64,000 nucleotides of DNA from CAVSVP01 sp963731125 (GCA_963731125.1 CAVSVP010000023.1:1-64000), one strand, 5' to 3'. Shown: positions 8,297-17,057, counted from the stretch's first letter. Notes: a model not told the origin generated them from the letters alone. Numbers and translations are program-made.

Positions 8297-8506
8297 CGTG
8301 AGCTTGGCCAAATGGAAGCTCAGCAACAGGCCGGCGGCGTGCTCAACCAACCTTTCTCCATGGCTAGTCTCAAGCGGCGTGCCTTCAATCAGCACTTGCT
8401 CGATCAAATTATGGTGAACTTGGAGGCCGGCGCGGAGTTGACAAAATTCAGTCCCATTTATGAAAGTCTCTGTAACTACGGTACCATTTCTCAGGAAGCT
8501 GCCTAA
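8297..8506 (+). pseudogene. Gene fragment of unknown family beside IS1 end
   Basis: Directly after the right IS1 end an open frame gives about 68 residues (RELGQMEAQQQAGG..., then SLKRRAFNQHLLDQIMVNL, ending ISQEAA). The composition looks like real protein, but the frame has no start of its own: it enters from the IS. It is probably the 3' end of a gene removed by rearrangement of the plasmid module. I do not recognise the family. Confidence 0.4.
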
Positions 8507-8529
8507 AATCTGTCCGAAGTATTGATTTA

Positions 8530-8996
8530 TGGGAAATGGTATTAGTCGCTACCGATGCCGCCTGTGAAGGGTTAAATCTGCAGCGTCTTGGCACTCAGAT
8601 CAATGACGATTTACCCTGGAATCCATCACGATTAGAACAGCGTAAAGGTCGTATCCAGCGTATTGGACAGGCACGCGATATCATTCACATCATGAGCCTA
8701 CGTTATGCCGGCACCGTAGAAGATGATGTTTGTCAGGCGCTTTCGGAGCGATTTCAAGACATTTTTGACGTTCTCGGACAGAGCTACCCGATAGCTTTGA
8801 AGAAGATTGGGTAGACGCTATTGTCAAGCAACGAGACGGTGTCATGTATTTCGCTACCCGCGTCGATACCGTCAGGCCCCCGATGGAACGACGCTATTAC
8901 AATGATGTTGCGGACGATAGTGGCCTGAACTGGGAATATTGCGAGAAGATCATCGCGAAACACGACATTGAAGAATACATGCGACAACCCTGGTAG
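8530..8996 (+). pseudogene. SNF2/DEAD-type helicase C-terminal fragment, frameshifted
   Basis: The fragment begins with helicase motifs V and VI: VLVATDAACEGLNLQ, then DLPWNPSRLEQRKGRIQRIGQ, typical of superfamily 2 SNF2/RapA-like helicases. After SERFQDIFDVLGQ the frame shifts by one base near 8775-8785. The continuing frame reads LPDSFEEDWVDAIVKQRDG and ends in ...HDIEEYMRQPW at 8996. The ATPase half (motifs I-III) is absent. Helicases with this tail style occur in mobile-element and defence loci, but too little is left to name a system. Confidence 0.65.
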
Positions 8997-9031
8997 TTTT
9001 TTCGCGAAGTCAGCCGCCAAACCCTATTTCT

Positions 9032-9994
9032 TTATTCAGTGCATCCAAAGGTACTCGGTGAGGTAATGCGTCGGATGTGAAGAATCGACTCTTTTAAAGA
9101 GACTCTATCGTAGTAACGAAATTTTATTTTGCCTGTCGTACAGGATTGGAAAGACAGTACCATGTTAGCGCTAACGTTATCGTTGAAAACAGTTTTTGGA
9201 TTAAGGGTCGAGTTTAAAGCACCACCTATAGGTCGCCTTAAGTCGATGCTAAGCGAAGTGGCCTTACCATAAGGCTCAGTACCCACTAACCAGTATTGCT
9301 CACCACTTTTGTCAGGTGAGAAGGTGTACATATAAACGACGAGAATGCCATCGTCAGTTAATTCGAAGATAAAGCCTTCGCCGGATCGGCTAGAATCATA
9401 CCAAGACCCAGTAAACTTAGGACCAAACACTAAGTTTTCAGTGGGTTCGTTGTCGGTCGGTGGAGTGTATTCAGGAAGTGTCATGCGGAAGTCATCGAAC
9501 ACACCACTAAATATCAGGGTAAACTCTTTTAATGGATCGAACTGTTTTTCGAAGCTCCATTGCTTTACCACAAATGTGGTTGGTATAGTCATTGTGGCGC
9601 AGTGATCTAGTTTAAGTGAATAATAAGTAAGATCATCTTGGAAAACGGTGAAGGATGAGCTACAGATAAAGGGTAATTTATTTGCAAGGAAAGGCTCAAC
9701 TCTTAGCATAAGTTGAACTTCATTGCGGCATTCAGTGCGCCATAGGGTTATTATCATCCCATCATATCGTTCCCAGTGGGCGGTCATTTTTACCGCAGTT
9801 TCATCTTCTTTAGGCGACAGTGTTCCTAAGGCATTACAGCCGACGTCAAGCTGCTGCATTGGCTCTAGGCTCATATTAAACTGGTGCAAGCTCATTAGCT
9901 CTGATTTGGAGCTTGCTGAGCTTGCTGAGCTTGCTGAGCTTGCTGAGCTTGTTGAGACAAGTAGCATTAGGGGGAAGCATAATAGGTATCTCAT
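9032..9994 (-). CDS. Exported protein with Ser/Ala repeat and C-terminal beta domain
   Basis: A 320-aa product. The ATG at 9994 is chosen because it begins a clean signal peptide (MRYLLCFPLMLLVSTSSA) behind AAGGA; the open frame extends 20 codons upstream without one. The signal is followed by a low-complexity Ser-Ala tract coded by five 9-bp repeats. The C-terminal third carries GSWYDSSRSGEGFIFEL, VVYMYTFSPDKSGEQYWLVG and LSFQSCTTGKIKFRY. This pattern recurs in exported gammaproteobacterial proteins of unknown function (GxWYxxxRSGEGF... with a late Cys). Location is probably periplasmic or outer surface. Confidence 0.7.
   Translation of the reverse strand: MRYLLCFPLMLLVSTSSASSASSASSASSKSELMSLHQFNMSLEPMQQLDVGCNALGTLSPKEDETAVKMTAHWERYDGMIITLWRTECRNEVQLMLRVEPFLANKLPFICSSSFTVFQDDLTYYSLKLDHCATMTIPTTFVVKQWSFEKQFDPLKEFTLIFSGVFDDFRMTLPEYTPPTDNEPTENLVFGPKFTGSWYDSSRSGEGFIFELTDDGILVVYMYTFSPDKSGEQYWLVGTEPYGKATSLSIDLRRPIGGALNSTLNPKTVFNDNVSANMVLSFQSCTTGKIKFRYYDRVSLKESILHIRRITSPSTFGCTE
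9911..9955 (-). repeat. 9-bp tandem repeat coding Ser/Ala
   Basis: Five head-to-tail units of GCTTGCTGA (plus-strand reading), the last with one T for C. They lie within the exported protein gene just after the signal peptide. Because the unit is nine bases, slippage changes linker length without changing frame. Confidence 0.85.
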
Positions 9995-10178
9995 TGTCCT
10001 TGAATCCTTGAGACTAAGTGACTTACGCCCGCACACCATGGCCATTCCTGCCATTCTTTAGTAGGGTCCATGGAATTTCTTTCGTGAGAGGTCAACGTTT
10101 TTTAGAGCAATTTTTAGAGCAACTTTATTCACAGGACTCTCTGGACATCATATCACCTTTGGATAAAAAAGGATCAGG

Positions 10179-10922
10179 ATGAACCTTATGCAAAAACGTG
10201 ATAAACCAAACTCAAACGTCACGCTATGGCAACAGCTTGCAGCCCTGGCGTTGGATCGACCCGGTGCGACGCTGACCTTTGCCCAGCGTCTGGCCGAAGA
10301 AAACGGCTGGTCGAAAGCCTATGCCAGCAGAGTCATTGAAGAGTACAAGTGTTTTCTTTATCTCATCGCCGTGACCAGAACTCCGCTCACTCCATCGGAT
10401 ACCGTGGATCAGACATGGCACCTGCACCTTAGCTACACTCGATCTTATTGGCAAGATCTGTGTAAGCAAATCTTGGGTTTTGAACTGCATCATCATCCCA
10501 CCCAAGGAGGTGCAGCGGAGCGCAACCGGTTTGTGGCGCAATATCAACGGACGCTGGATACTTACCGTCACCTTCTTTCTGGCGAGCCTCCCCAAGATAT
10601 CTGGCCGCCAGTGACAGAGCGGTTCACCGAAGCAAAGGGATTTGTACGTGTCAACACCGCCGATGTCTGGCTGGTGCGAAAGCCTAAGACCTGGTGCCGA
10701 AATTTAGTAGAGATTGCTGTAGCTGCGGTTTTCCTCGTGGCCTGCACTGCAGACCTTACCGACAAGGGCATCCCGTTCTGGGTCAAGATCGCGATTGGAG
10801 TCTGGTTAGCCTACTGTTTTCTGAAATTTCTGCGTTGGCTTGGCCTGGGCGGCGGCCGCGGTGGCGGTGCGGGAGGCTGTGGCGCGGACTGTGGAGGCTG
10901 TGGCGGTTGCGGGAATGACTGA
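10179..10922 (+). CDS. Membrane protein with Gly/Cys-rich tail (glycine-rich domain type)
   Basis: A 247-aa product. Residues 55-100 contain VDQTWHLHLSYTRSYW, the conserved core of the glycine-rich-domain-containing (GRDP-like) proteins. A hydrophobic segment lies at about 175-200 (LVEIAVAAVFLVACTA) and a second at 200-222 (FWVKIAIGVWLAYCFLKFL). The last 25 residues are almost only Gly, Cys and Ala (GGCGADCGGCGGCGND), a low-complexity tail typical of this family. The cytoplasmic domain probably lies N-terminal. Function is unknown. The weak helix ahead of the core (TFAQRLAEENGWSKAYASRVIEEY) fits the family. It converges on the broken fasciclin gene. Confidence 0.65.
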   Translation: MNLMQKRDKPNSNVTLWQQLAALALDRPGATLTFAQRLAEENGWSKAYASRVIEEYKCFLYLIAVTRTPLTPSDTVDQTWHLHLSYTRSYWQDLCKQILGFELHHHPTQGGAAERNRFVAQYQRTLDTYRHLLSGEPPQDIWPPVTERFTEAKGFVRVNTADVWLVRKPKTWCRNLVEIAVAAVFLVACTADLTDKGIPFWVKIAIGVWLAYCFLKFLRWLGLGGGRGGGAGGCGADCGGCGGCGND

Positions 10923-11011
10923 TGTGCTGACAAGCAGTCAGTCGGACCGGTGTTGCTGCGATGACGGCCTAAGCGTATCAAACCGGCAACTTAATCATCA
11001 GTATGACGATT

Positions 11012-11048
11012 TTGATCCGGCACCCACCTGAGGCAGGTGCCGGATCAA
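11012..11048. terminator. Perfect 13-bp hairpin between convergent genes
   Basis: TTGATCCGGCACC at 11012-11024 is exactly complementary to GGTGCCGGATCAA at 11036-11048 with an eleven-base loop. It lies between the convergent Gly/Cys-rich and fasciclin genes, so it probably acts as a bidirectional terminator although no long T-run follows. Confidence 0.6.
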
Positions 11049-11081
11049 TGCCGATGCTCAACCTGCAATTCAATTAGCCAA

Positions 11082-11695
11082 TCAAGATTTCGGTAATATG
11101 ACTGTATCAATAACGTGGATAACACCGTTGTTGGCTTCGATATCGGTCGCTATGACCCTAGCTTCGTCGACCTTGACTCTTCGCTCGTATCGATAGTGAT
11201 GGACTGACCCTGGACTGTCTCGGCGGTGTCCAACCTTGCGACCTCCGAAGCCAATATCTTACCAGGTACGACGTGATAGGTTAGCACTGCGGTCAGGGCC
11301 TCCTTATCCTGCAGCAGGCTGTCCAGCTTTTCCTTTGGGATTTTCGCGAATGCTTCGTCGGTCGGCGCGAAGACGGTGAATGGTCCTTCGCCCTTAAGCG
11401 TGTCCACTAAGCCGGCAGCCTGCACAGCGATCACCAGCGTTTTAAAGTTGCCGGAAGCCACTGCGGTATCCACGATATCTTGCTGAGTAGCCTGATACGC
11501 CATGTTGCCGGCCACGGCATTACTTATGCTGGTCGCCAGGACGGAAATGGCCCCGACGATGGCAGCCAACAAAAACGCCGGCAGCAGAGCAAGTTTCAGG
11601 ATGGTGGTGTCTTTAGCTCGTGTATACACGGTTGATGTCCTCACACTGGCGGTGTGTGTTGAACGGTTATTCCCTTGTATGTACATACATTGCAT
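11082..11695 (-). pseudogene. Fasciclin-domain exported protein, frameshifted
   Basis: One FAS1 domain: DIVDTAVASGNFKTLVIAVQAAGL, GEGPFTVFAPTDEAFAKIP, LTYHVVPGKI, TVQGQSITID. A hydrophobic N-terminal segment (LALLPAFLLAAIVGAISVLA) would export or anchor it. The frame breaks near 11175: after IDTSEE the annotated frame gives SRSTKLGS and stops, while the neighbouring frame continues with the expected family ending VKVDEARVIATDIEANNG, VIHVIDTVILP, stop at 11082. FAS1 domains mediate adhesion. A single-base indel accounts for the break; either mutation or sequence error is possible. The exact start is uncertain. Confidence 0.78.
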
Positions 11696-11784
11696 AGTAC
11701 GGTAGCGGCGTGTTTATCCTTTGTCAACTATTTTATTATACAATTACTTTACACCGTAACGGTAAATTGAACAAAGATTATTCA

Positions 11785-12186
11785 CTACGCCTCTGAAACA
11801 CCGGAGGACGATGGCAGCGCACACGACCCTTCCCGGCAACGCCGCTGAAAACGCCAGCGCGCGAAAGAACTGTACAGCTTGTCCAGCATTGTCAGCGCGC
11901 TGGGAAACCGCATGACCGCAGCAAGCGTACGGTAATAGGGTAATTCGGACCAAATCGCTGCAAAGGCGTAAGCGCCCGTCAGCAAACGGCCATCCCGATA
12001 CAGCACGTGAAGGCGCTCCATGGCGGTCTCGAACGCAACCCCAAAAGCTTCCAGCAGGTTCATGTCGCGGGAAATATCGACCCACTCGATACGCTGGGCG
12101 ATGTCGAGCCGCTGATAGTGCTTCACCTCACGGTTGCACAGGGGACAGCCGCCGTCATAAAACATGATGGTCTTGAATGGGTTCAT
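11785..12186 (-). CDS. DCC-family thiol-disulfide oxidoreductase (DUF393)
   Basis: A 133-aa product. The ATG at 12186 is preferred over upstream starts because AAAGGAAG lies before it and MNPFKTIMFYDGGCPLC is the canonical family N-terminus. The DxxCxxC-type active site is YDGGCPLCNREV near residues 10-21. Family members are small thioredoxin-fold proteins with the DCC signature and presumed redox activity. The helix FPSALTMLDKLYSSFARWRFQR is the usual C-terminal half. It stands alone, between the fasciclin remnant and a gene-poor stretch. Confidence 0.85.
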   Translation of the reverse strand: MNPFKTIMFYDGGCPLCNREVKHYQRLDIAQRIEWVDISRDMNLLEAFGVAFETAMERLHVLYRDGRLLTGAYAFAAIWSELPYYRTLAAVMRFPSALTMLDKLYSSFARWRFQRRCREGSCALPSSSGVSEA

Positions 12187-12593
12187 GAGCGCTTCCTTTG
12201 GCGTGGTTAAACAAAGTAAAAAATTGAAGGTGACGATATAGACAATATGTATAAGTATTTTGTTCGACAAATAATTGACAAACTTTGCATCATGTACAAA
12301 AATAGTATCAGCACTACGACTAATGAGAAAAGCGCACCGCAGCACTTCCATCTTATCCAGGTAGCGGCGCATCGCACTGGCCTCAGCGCGGACTCGATAC
12401 GGGCTTGAAAATCTATTGCTGCTGCGCCAGATCACGCGAGGCGGCACGCGCGTAAGGGGTGTGACGCAACTCTTGTCATAAGCGCTGCGCAAGGTGCAGG
12501 GATTAGGTTGCGTTACAACGAGGCTTTGTCCATTTTCGATTACGAATCGTGTCTCGTCCCATTACAGTAACTGAGAGGGTTTGACGTTGATCG
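12187..12593. other. Gene-poor stretch
   Basis: About 400 bases separating the DCC gene from the phosphatidyltransferase gene. The open frames crossing it have no convincing start or family resemblance. I see no strong hairpin with a T-tract and no repeat shared with the rest of the window. It should carry the promoters of the two divergent flanking genes. Confidence 0.4.
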
Positions 12594-13349
12594 ATGAGCT
12601 TTAGTCTACAACACGATGGATTGCCGGAACTGTTCCGCAGTGCAGCAATTGCTGTAATGACCGGTCTGCTACTGGTGGCGGCCATGGCCTCCATAGGTTG
12701 CCGCACTTTCGACTTGTCGGTCGGTTTCATCATGCAATCTGTCGCTGCCTTCGTTGGTATTGCCATCATCCTGGGGTTATGGTTGCCGCAGCATCTGCCC
12801 TGGCGCCGCTTTGGTGCTGCCAACACAATCACCTTGCTAAGGGGTAGTCTGGTTGCTCTGCTGAGCGGCTTTGTCGGCCGCTCCAACGAGATCTCCACGG
12901 TGGATTGGGTGATCATCTGGACCGCGATTGTGGTGCTATTATTGGACGGAGCCGACGGCTGGCTTGCTCGGCGCAGCGGCATGGAAAGCCGTTTTGGCAC
13001 CCGTTTTGACATGGAAGTAGACGCTCTGTTCATTTTGGCACTGGCGTTGCTTGTTTTGCAGTCCGGTAGGGTCGGCGCTTGGGTGGTGTTGTCCGGTATT
13101 TTGCGGTATCTGTTTCGTATCGCTGGTTGGCTATGGCCTAAGCTGCGTAACCCGCTGCTGCCCAATAAACGTCGGCAAACGGTCGGCGTAATACAAATGA
13201 TTGCATTGATCGTCTGCCTATTCCCGTCCGTTGATCCGGCAGCGGCGAACTTGGTTGCCGCGTTAGCGTTAGGCCTATTGACTGCGTCGTTTGGTGCGGA
13301 CACAATCTGGTTGTTATGTCATTTTTCAACTCGAGGAGATCGAAGATGA
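12594..13349 (+). CDS. CDP-alcohol phosphatidyltransferase family membrane protein
   Basis: A 251-aa product with about six hydrophobic segments. The catalytic signature is complete: DGADGWLARRSGMESRFG then TRFDMEVDA, i.e. the D-x2-DG-x2-AR-x8-G-x3-D-x3-D pattern that binds the CDP-linked donor and metal. Family members transfer a phosphatidyl or sugar-phosphate group to an alcohol in phospholipid synthesis; the acceptor here cannot be told. A long N-terminal hydrophobic region (residues 15-65) precedes the usual domain. The stop overlaps the start of the YceI gene (ATGA), so the two are probably co-translated. Confidence 0.8.
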   Translation: MSFSLQHDGLPELFRSAAIAVMTGLLLVAAMASIGCRTFDLSVGFIMQSVAAFVGIAIILGLWLPQHLPWRRFGAANTITLLRGSLVALLSGFVGRSNEISTVDWVIIWTAIVVLLLDGADGWLARRSGMESRFGTRFDMEVDALFILALALLVLQSGRVGAWVVLSGILRYLFRIAGWLWPKLRNPLLPNKRRQTVGVIQMIALIVCLFPSVDPAAANLVAALALGLLTASFGADTIWLLCHFSTRGDRR

Positions 13350-13981
13350 GTGCATGCATCTGTTTTCCTCAGGCCTATGCTCGACTGGCGGCAGTTTTCC
13401 TCGGCGTCTGTCTGGCGCTAAGCTTTAACATACCAAGCCGTGCTGAGCCGCATAAGTACGTCGTTGACCCTGACCACCTCAGCATTGGTTTTCTGGTCAC
13501 CCACATTGGCTACGCCAAGACGTTGGGTATGTTCCGCGAGGCTCGTGGTGAGTTCACCTTTGACGAGGTGACGGGAACGCTGTCTAACGTGCGTATTACC
13601 GTTGACACCGACAGCGTTTTCACCAATCATGAAAAACGCGATAAACACCTGCGCGGCGAGGATTTTCTCCACACCGTCCGTTTCCCACAGATGATCTTAA
13701 CTGCCGAGACCGCCCAGTCCGTTGGAGAGCAAACCTTCCGGGTTACTGGCGAGTTGACTCTGCACGGAAAAACTAATCCGCTTACTCTCGATGTGACCTG
13801 GAACAAAAGCGCAGCTTACCCTTTTAGGGTTGGTTTGTTTAAGGGCAAACCTTATGTGTTGGGCGCATCGGCGCGGGGCGTGCTAAAGCGCAGCGACTAT
13901 GGTATGACTTACGCCGTTGACAACGGCTGGGTGAGCGATGAGGTGGAGCTCATCATAGAGTTTGAAGCCCAGCGTCAATAA
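13346..13981 (+). CDS. YceI-family periplasmic protein
   Basis: A 211-aa product starting at ATG 13346, which overlaps the upstream stop and follows CGAGGAGAT. A signal peptide (residues 5-32, LAAVFLGVCLALSF, cleavage near SRA-E) precedes a YceI beta-barrel: YVVDPDHLSIGFLVTHIG, GEFTFDEVTGTLSNVRITVD, LRGEDFLHTVRFPQ, GELTLHGKTNPLTLDV and a late KRSDYGMTYAVDNG. YceI barrels bind long isoprenoid or lipid chains in the periplasm. Coupling to a CDP-alcohol phosphatidyltransferase hints at a lipid partner, which is inference. Confidence 0.88.
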   Translation: MSACICFPQAYARLAAVFLGVCLALSFNIPSRAEPHKYVVDPDHLSIGFLVTHIGYAKTLGMFREARGEFTFDEVTGTLSNVRITVDTDSVFTNHEKRDKHLRGEDFLHTVRFPQMILTAETAQSVGEQTFRVTGELTLHGKTNPLTLDVTWNKSAAYPFRVGLFKGKPYVLGASARGVLKRSDYGMTYAVDNGWVSDEVELIIEFEAQRQ

Positions 13982-14006
13982 GATTGAACGTTCACGAATG
14001 CCTCAT

Positions 14007-15107
14007 TTAGCCTTGAGGGTGAGAAGCCTGCTGCAGGGTGAAGAGCGTGACTGCCGGCGGCGCGTTGATCCGAATGGGTAATACGCTAAACCCAATCCCG
14101 CGATTGACATAGAGATGATTACCCGATTGCCCATAACCCTTAATCCAGCCATCGGCATGTACTTTATCGTCTTTAAGTAATGTCATCCAGGACCATTCTG
14201 ATGTGAAGGGCAGGCGAATTTGCCCTCCGTGGGTGTGTCCGGCTACCGCAAGGGGTGCAGTCCCCGCCGGGAATGCGCTAAATGAATCTGGATTATGCAT
14301 CATCACAATCCGGGGAGCCTGTTTCGGCAACTGGTCCAATGCGGCGGCGGGTGCATCATGGTTGGCATAGTGGGACCCGATGCCAACTAGGTACAGGGGG
14401 GCCGCTTTGCTCTTTAACTCTGCTGGCGGGTTATGCTCTTCAGGGAACGGAAGCGCGACCGCCTCATTGGCAAGCACCTGGATTCCAGCCCCCTCAAGGG
14501 CTTCTTGAAGCTGGCGGGCGATCCACTCCAACTTCACCGCCTGTTGCGTCTCCATGCCATAATCGTGGTTACCGAGAACCGCATAGATCGGAATATCGGC
14601 GTCTAAAAGGGGCCGCAACAGTTCTATCACCTCATTGATTTCTTTACGAACTTCTTTGAACTCTTCGGGCTCAAATTCGTCTCGCGTCTCCTCAGTGCTT
14701 TCCTCTCCCAGGGGATGATAAATAAAGTCACCCGCAATCAGCACCATGGCGGGGCGCTGCTCAACGAGACCCGTTATAATACGGCGGATGGTACTCGTAT
14801 TGTCTAGCCACATGCCGACCTGAAGATCGGCGATTAGAGCTACTCGTCGTCCTTCCCAAGTGGCAGGAAGGCTGGGAATTTCGGCAACTTCTTCCTTCTC
14901 GTCAATCAGACGTGGTTCAACGATCACTCCCCAAACTAAGAGCAAAATAATGATGCCTCCTAAACCTATAAAGAAATATTTAATAATTTTCACCTGGACC
15001 TTTGTCTTTTTCTTCAGCGGGGGAAATGGACATTCCCTCGCTGGATTCGCCGGCCACTTCTTCAGCCATGATGTTCGGCAACCAAACCTGGGAAACAGGC
15101 CAAGCAT
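14007..15107 (-). CDS. Membrane-anchored calcineurin-like metallophosphoesterase
   Basis: Up to 366 aa. The start is uncertain: the ATG at 15107 lies seven bases after the TAXI gene stop, but a GTG at 14993 would begin just before the membrane anchor (IIKYFFIGLGGIIILLLVWGV). Metal-binding motifs are present in order: ALIADLQVG (the usual DxH reads DLQ), IAGDFIYH, AVLGNHDYG, IVMMHNPD and VAGHTHGGQIRLP. This is the YkuE-like group that hydrolyses phosphoesters at the membrane or periplasm. An acidic insertion near residues 130-150 is unusual. It is transcribed with the TAXI gene. Confidence 0.8.
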   Translation of the reverse strand: MLGLFPRFGCRTSWLKKWPANPARECPFPPLKKKTKVQVKIIKYFFIGLGGIIILLLVWGVIVEPRLIDEKEEVAEIPSLPATWEGRRVALIADLQVGMWLDNTSTIRRIITGLVEQRPAMVLIAGDFIYHPLGEESTEETRDEFEPEEFKEVRKEINEVIELLRPLLDADIPIYAVLGNHDYGMETQQAVKLEWIARQLQEALEGAGIQVLANEAVALPFPEEHNPPAELKSKAAPLYLVGIGSHYANHDAPAAALDQLPKQAPRIVMMHNPDSFSAFPAGTAPLAVAGHTHGGQIRLPFTSEWSWMTLLKDDKVHADGWIKGYGQSGNHLYVNRGIGFSVLPIRINAPPAVTLFTLQQASHPQG

Positions 15108-15113
15108 GGCTCA

Positions 15114-16016
15114 CTAGTCAAAGGGTTTCTGGTCTCCATAAGCCGTTTTTTCAATTTCCCCTTGGCTGGTCAACACGGACATGGACAGGGTACTCATGGC
15201 GGCGCTATGGCGTTGTGCCCAATCGTTGTTGACTACCAGATAGGCGGTGACGGCAATCAATTCTGGATCGCCCCAGGTACTGATGTTTTGGTATTGTTCG
15301 TCGTCAAATTCCACCCGGGTGTAAATCCGTTGTCCGTCAACCTTATAGCCGTCGAAACCGTCGTCCACCTCGGCGAACATTAACGCACCGCTCAATTGTT
15401 TATTGGCGTTAAGCGCTTCGAGAAAATCCGATTGGGGCGCAATCACTTCGAACAAACAATGCGCCTCGCCCCGCACCACAGTCAATGCACCCGCTGCGCC
15501 GTTTTCCGCCAGTACCTTGACCGCCTTGTATTTCGGCTGAATAGTCTGAAAGGTAAGCCATGTGGCTAGCGATCCCGAGCCCATTGGGCCCGCCGCTACG
15601 GTCGCTCCTTTGAGCTTGGGTAATGCATCGATCTCACCGATCCCAGACTGGCGGGAACAGATTAAAAGAGACAGTTCCTGGTAAAGGGGTGCTAGCATGC
15701 GGAACTGCTCCTTGGCATTCTGGCGGATGTGCGTAGTGAAGAATGCTACCGCATCACCCTGTACAATCGCCGCCTCACAGTCGCCTTGGAGCATTTTGGT
15801 GAGATTATCGATAGAGCCTTCGGTCGCGATGACTTCGACCGCTAATTGACCTGCCGCCATTTCCGACACCCCTGCCGCTATCTTCTTTCCCACGGCGTAA
15901 TAAGTTTTACCCGGCGCTCCGGTACATAGCTTTACGGTATCCGCCGCGTGTGCTTGGGTTGGCATTCCCGCAAAAATCAGCGTAACGATGACTAAACCCT
16001 GTAACCATCGGTTCAT
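15114..16016 (-). CDS. TAXI-family TRAP transporter solute-binding protein
   Basis: A 300-aa product with a signal peptide (LVIVTLIFAGMPTQAHA, cleavage before ADTVKL). The mature start VKLCTGAPGKTYYAVGKKIA is the TAXI (TRAP-associated extracytoplasmic immunogenic) signature. Further family stretches are ATEGSIDNLTKMLQGDCEAAIVQ, GPMGSGSLATWL and AENGAAGALTVV. TAXI proteins deliver carboxylates or glutamate-like ligands to a fused DctQM permease, but no permease gene is in this window. The ribosome-binding site is AGGAGGT. A phosphoesterase gene follows seven bases later, probably co-transcribed. Confidence 0.85.
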   Translation of the reverse strand: MNRWLQGLVIVTLIFAGMPTQAHAADTVKLCTGAPGKTYYAVGKKIAAGVSEMAAGQLAVEVIATEGSIDNLTKMLQGDCEAAIVQGDAVAFFTTHIRQNAKEQFRMLAPLYQELSLLICSRQSGIGEIDALPKLKGATVAAGPMGSGSLATWLTFQTIQPKYKAVKVLAENGAAGALTVVRGEAHCLFEVIAPQSDFLEALNANKQLSGALMFAEVDDGFDGYKVDGQRIYTRVEFDDEQYQNISTWGDPELIAVTAYLVVNNDWAQRHSAAMSTLSMSVLTSQGEIEKTAYGDQKPFD

Positions 16017-16226
16017 AACACCTCCTTAAAACGTTCGACCTTGCAAACCGGTCTTGAAGAAGCTTATCAGGTCGTGTGAAAAATCTCGAGTTTGGCCATA
16101 GATGACAATTTCAATCACCCAAATCTAACTAGGGTTAAACATTGCGTATGACGGTAAAGTGAAGGCGGCGTACGATCCGCTGGTGGGCGTTTAGAAGATC
16201 TGGTCTTTCGGCGTCGCCCCATAAAA

Positions 16227-16315
16227 TAGACATTATCGGAAATAAGCTATTGTCCGACCTAGCTACCTGTACATCAAAGGCAATGACTCGCCGAAAACTT
16301 ATCCGATAATGTCTA
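16227..16315. repeat. 89-bp palindromic (MITE-like) element
   Basis: Inverted ends TAGACATTATCGGA (16227-16240) and TCCGATAATGTCTA (16302-16315), with the pairing continuing imperfectly as ATAAG/CTTA. No gene fits inside. It lies in the 500-base gap between the TAXI and OmpA-type genes, where no other gene is seen. The shape suggests a miniature inverted-repeat element or the joined ends of a deleted insertion sequence. Confidence 0.6.
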
Positions 16316-16513
16316 GTTTGTTAAGTGTTGCCTTTGCATTACCAAAAGGCTCGTGAGTTAACACGAACGCAGCTGGGTGATGGAAAAATATTTTTAGACC
16401 GGAATAAATTGTTAAAAATTATCATAATTACAAAAAACTATAAATAATTCGCTAGAATAATACGGCGTTTAAAAACGCTGTTTTCCTATTTCAATCCGCT
16501 GAGAGAAACTGAA

Positions 16514-16993
16514 ATGAAAAATAAAGATAAGTTGTTGCTTGTTAGCACTATCGCACTCTCTCTCGTACTCGCAGGTTGTGCTAGCAGTGCAAAAAGAGAA
16601 GCACCACCACCCACTCCCGCTCCGGCTCCCGCCCCGGCTCCCGCTCCGGAACCTCAAGCCTTCGTCGTTGAGGACCTTAACTTCGTGTTTGATTCAGCCG
16701 AACTCACGCCAAGTGCTGCCTCTAACCTAGATCAGGTGGCAAGCGAACTGCGCAATCAACCCGATGTCGCTTACGAGGTTGCCGGCTACACGGACAGCAT
16801 CGGTAATGAAGATTATAACCAGAGACTTTCCGAGCGTCGTGCCATTGCCGTACACGACTATTTGGTTCAGCAAGGCGTACCATCTGGTCAGCTGACCGTG
16901 AGAGGTTACGGCGAAGAAAATCCCGTCGCCAGCAACGACACGGCAGAAGGCCGTGCCCAGAATCGCCGGGTTGAAATCCGACCCATCAAGTAG
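16514..16993 (+). CDS. OmpA/Pal-family peptidoglycan-binding lipoprotein
   Basis: A 159-aa product. The N-terminal signal ends in a lipobox, LVLAGC at residues 18-23, so it is lipid-anchored. A proline-rich linker of Pro-Ala repeats (residues 33-47) follows. The OmpA C-terminal domain covers residues 52-159: FVFDSAELTPSAASNLDQ, YTDSIGNEDYNQRLSERRA, VRGYGEENPVASNDTAEGR, QNRRVEI; the TDS...LSxxRA...NRRV positions bind diaminopimelate in the cell wall. It probably tethers the outer membrane to peptidoglycan. An AT-rich region upstream (16380-16460) is likely its promoter. No tol or ybgF genes are adjacent, so it is not the usual Pal locus. Confidence 0.88.
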   Translation: MKNKDKLLLVSTIALSLVLAGCASSAKREAPPPTPAPAPAPAPAPEPQAFVVEDLNFVFDSAELTPSAASNLDQVASELRNQPDVAYEVAGYTDSIGNEDYNQRLSERRAIAVHDYLVQQGVPSGQLTVRGYGEENPVASNDTAEGRAQNRRVEIRPIK

Positions 16994-17057
16994 AACAAGG
17001 CTTAAAGTACCGCGGTGGTAGCTAGATTCTGCACGATGGTCGCGGTAGACCATTGTA

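Noticed and set aside
12503..13303. Long minus-strand open frame opposite the phosphatidyltransferase gene
   Set aside because: Its translation is Thr/Arg/Ser-rich noise, mirrors a strongly motif-supported gene on the other strand, and has no ribosome site.
14282..14638. Plus-strand frame opposite the metallophosphoesterase
   Set aside because: Shadow of the gene carrying GNHDYG and GHTHGG motifs; translation is Pro/Arg-rich noise.
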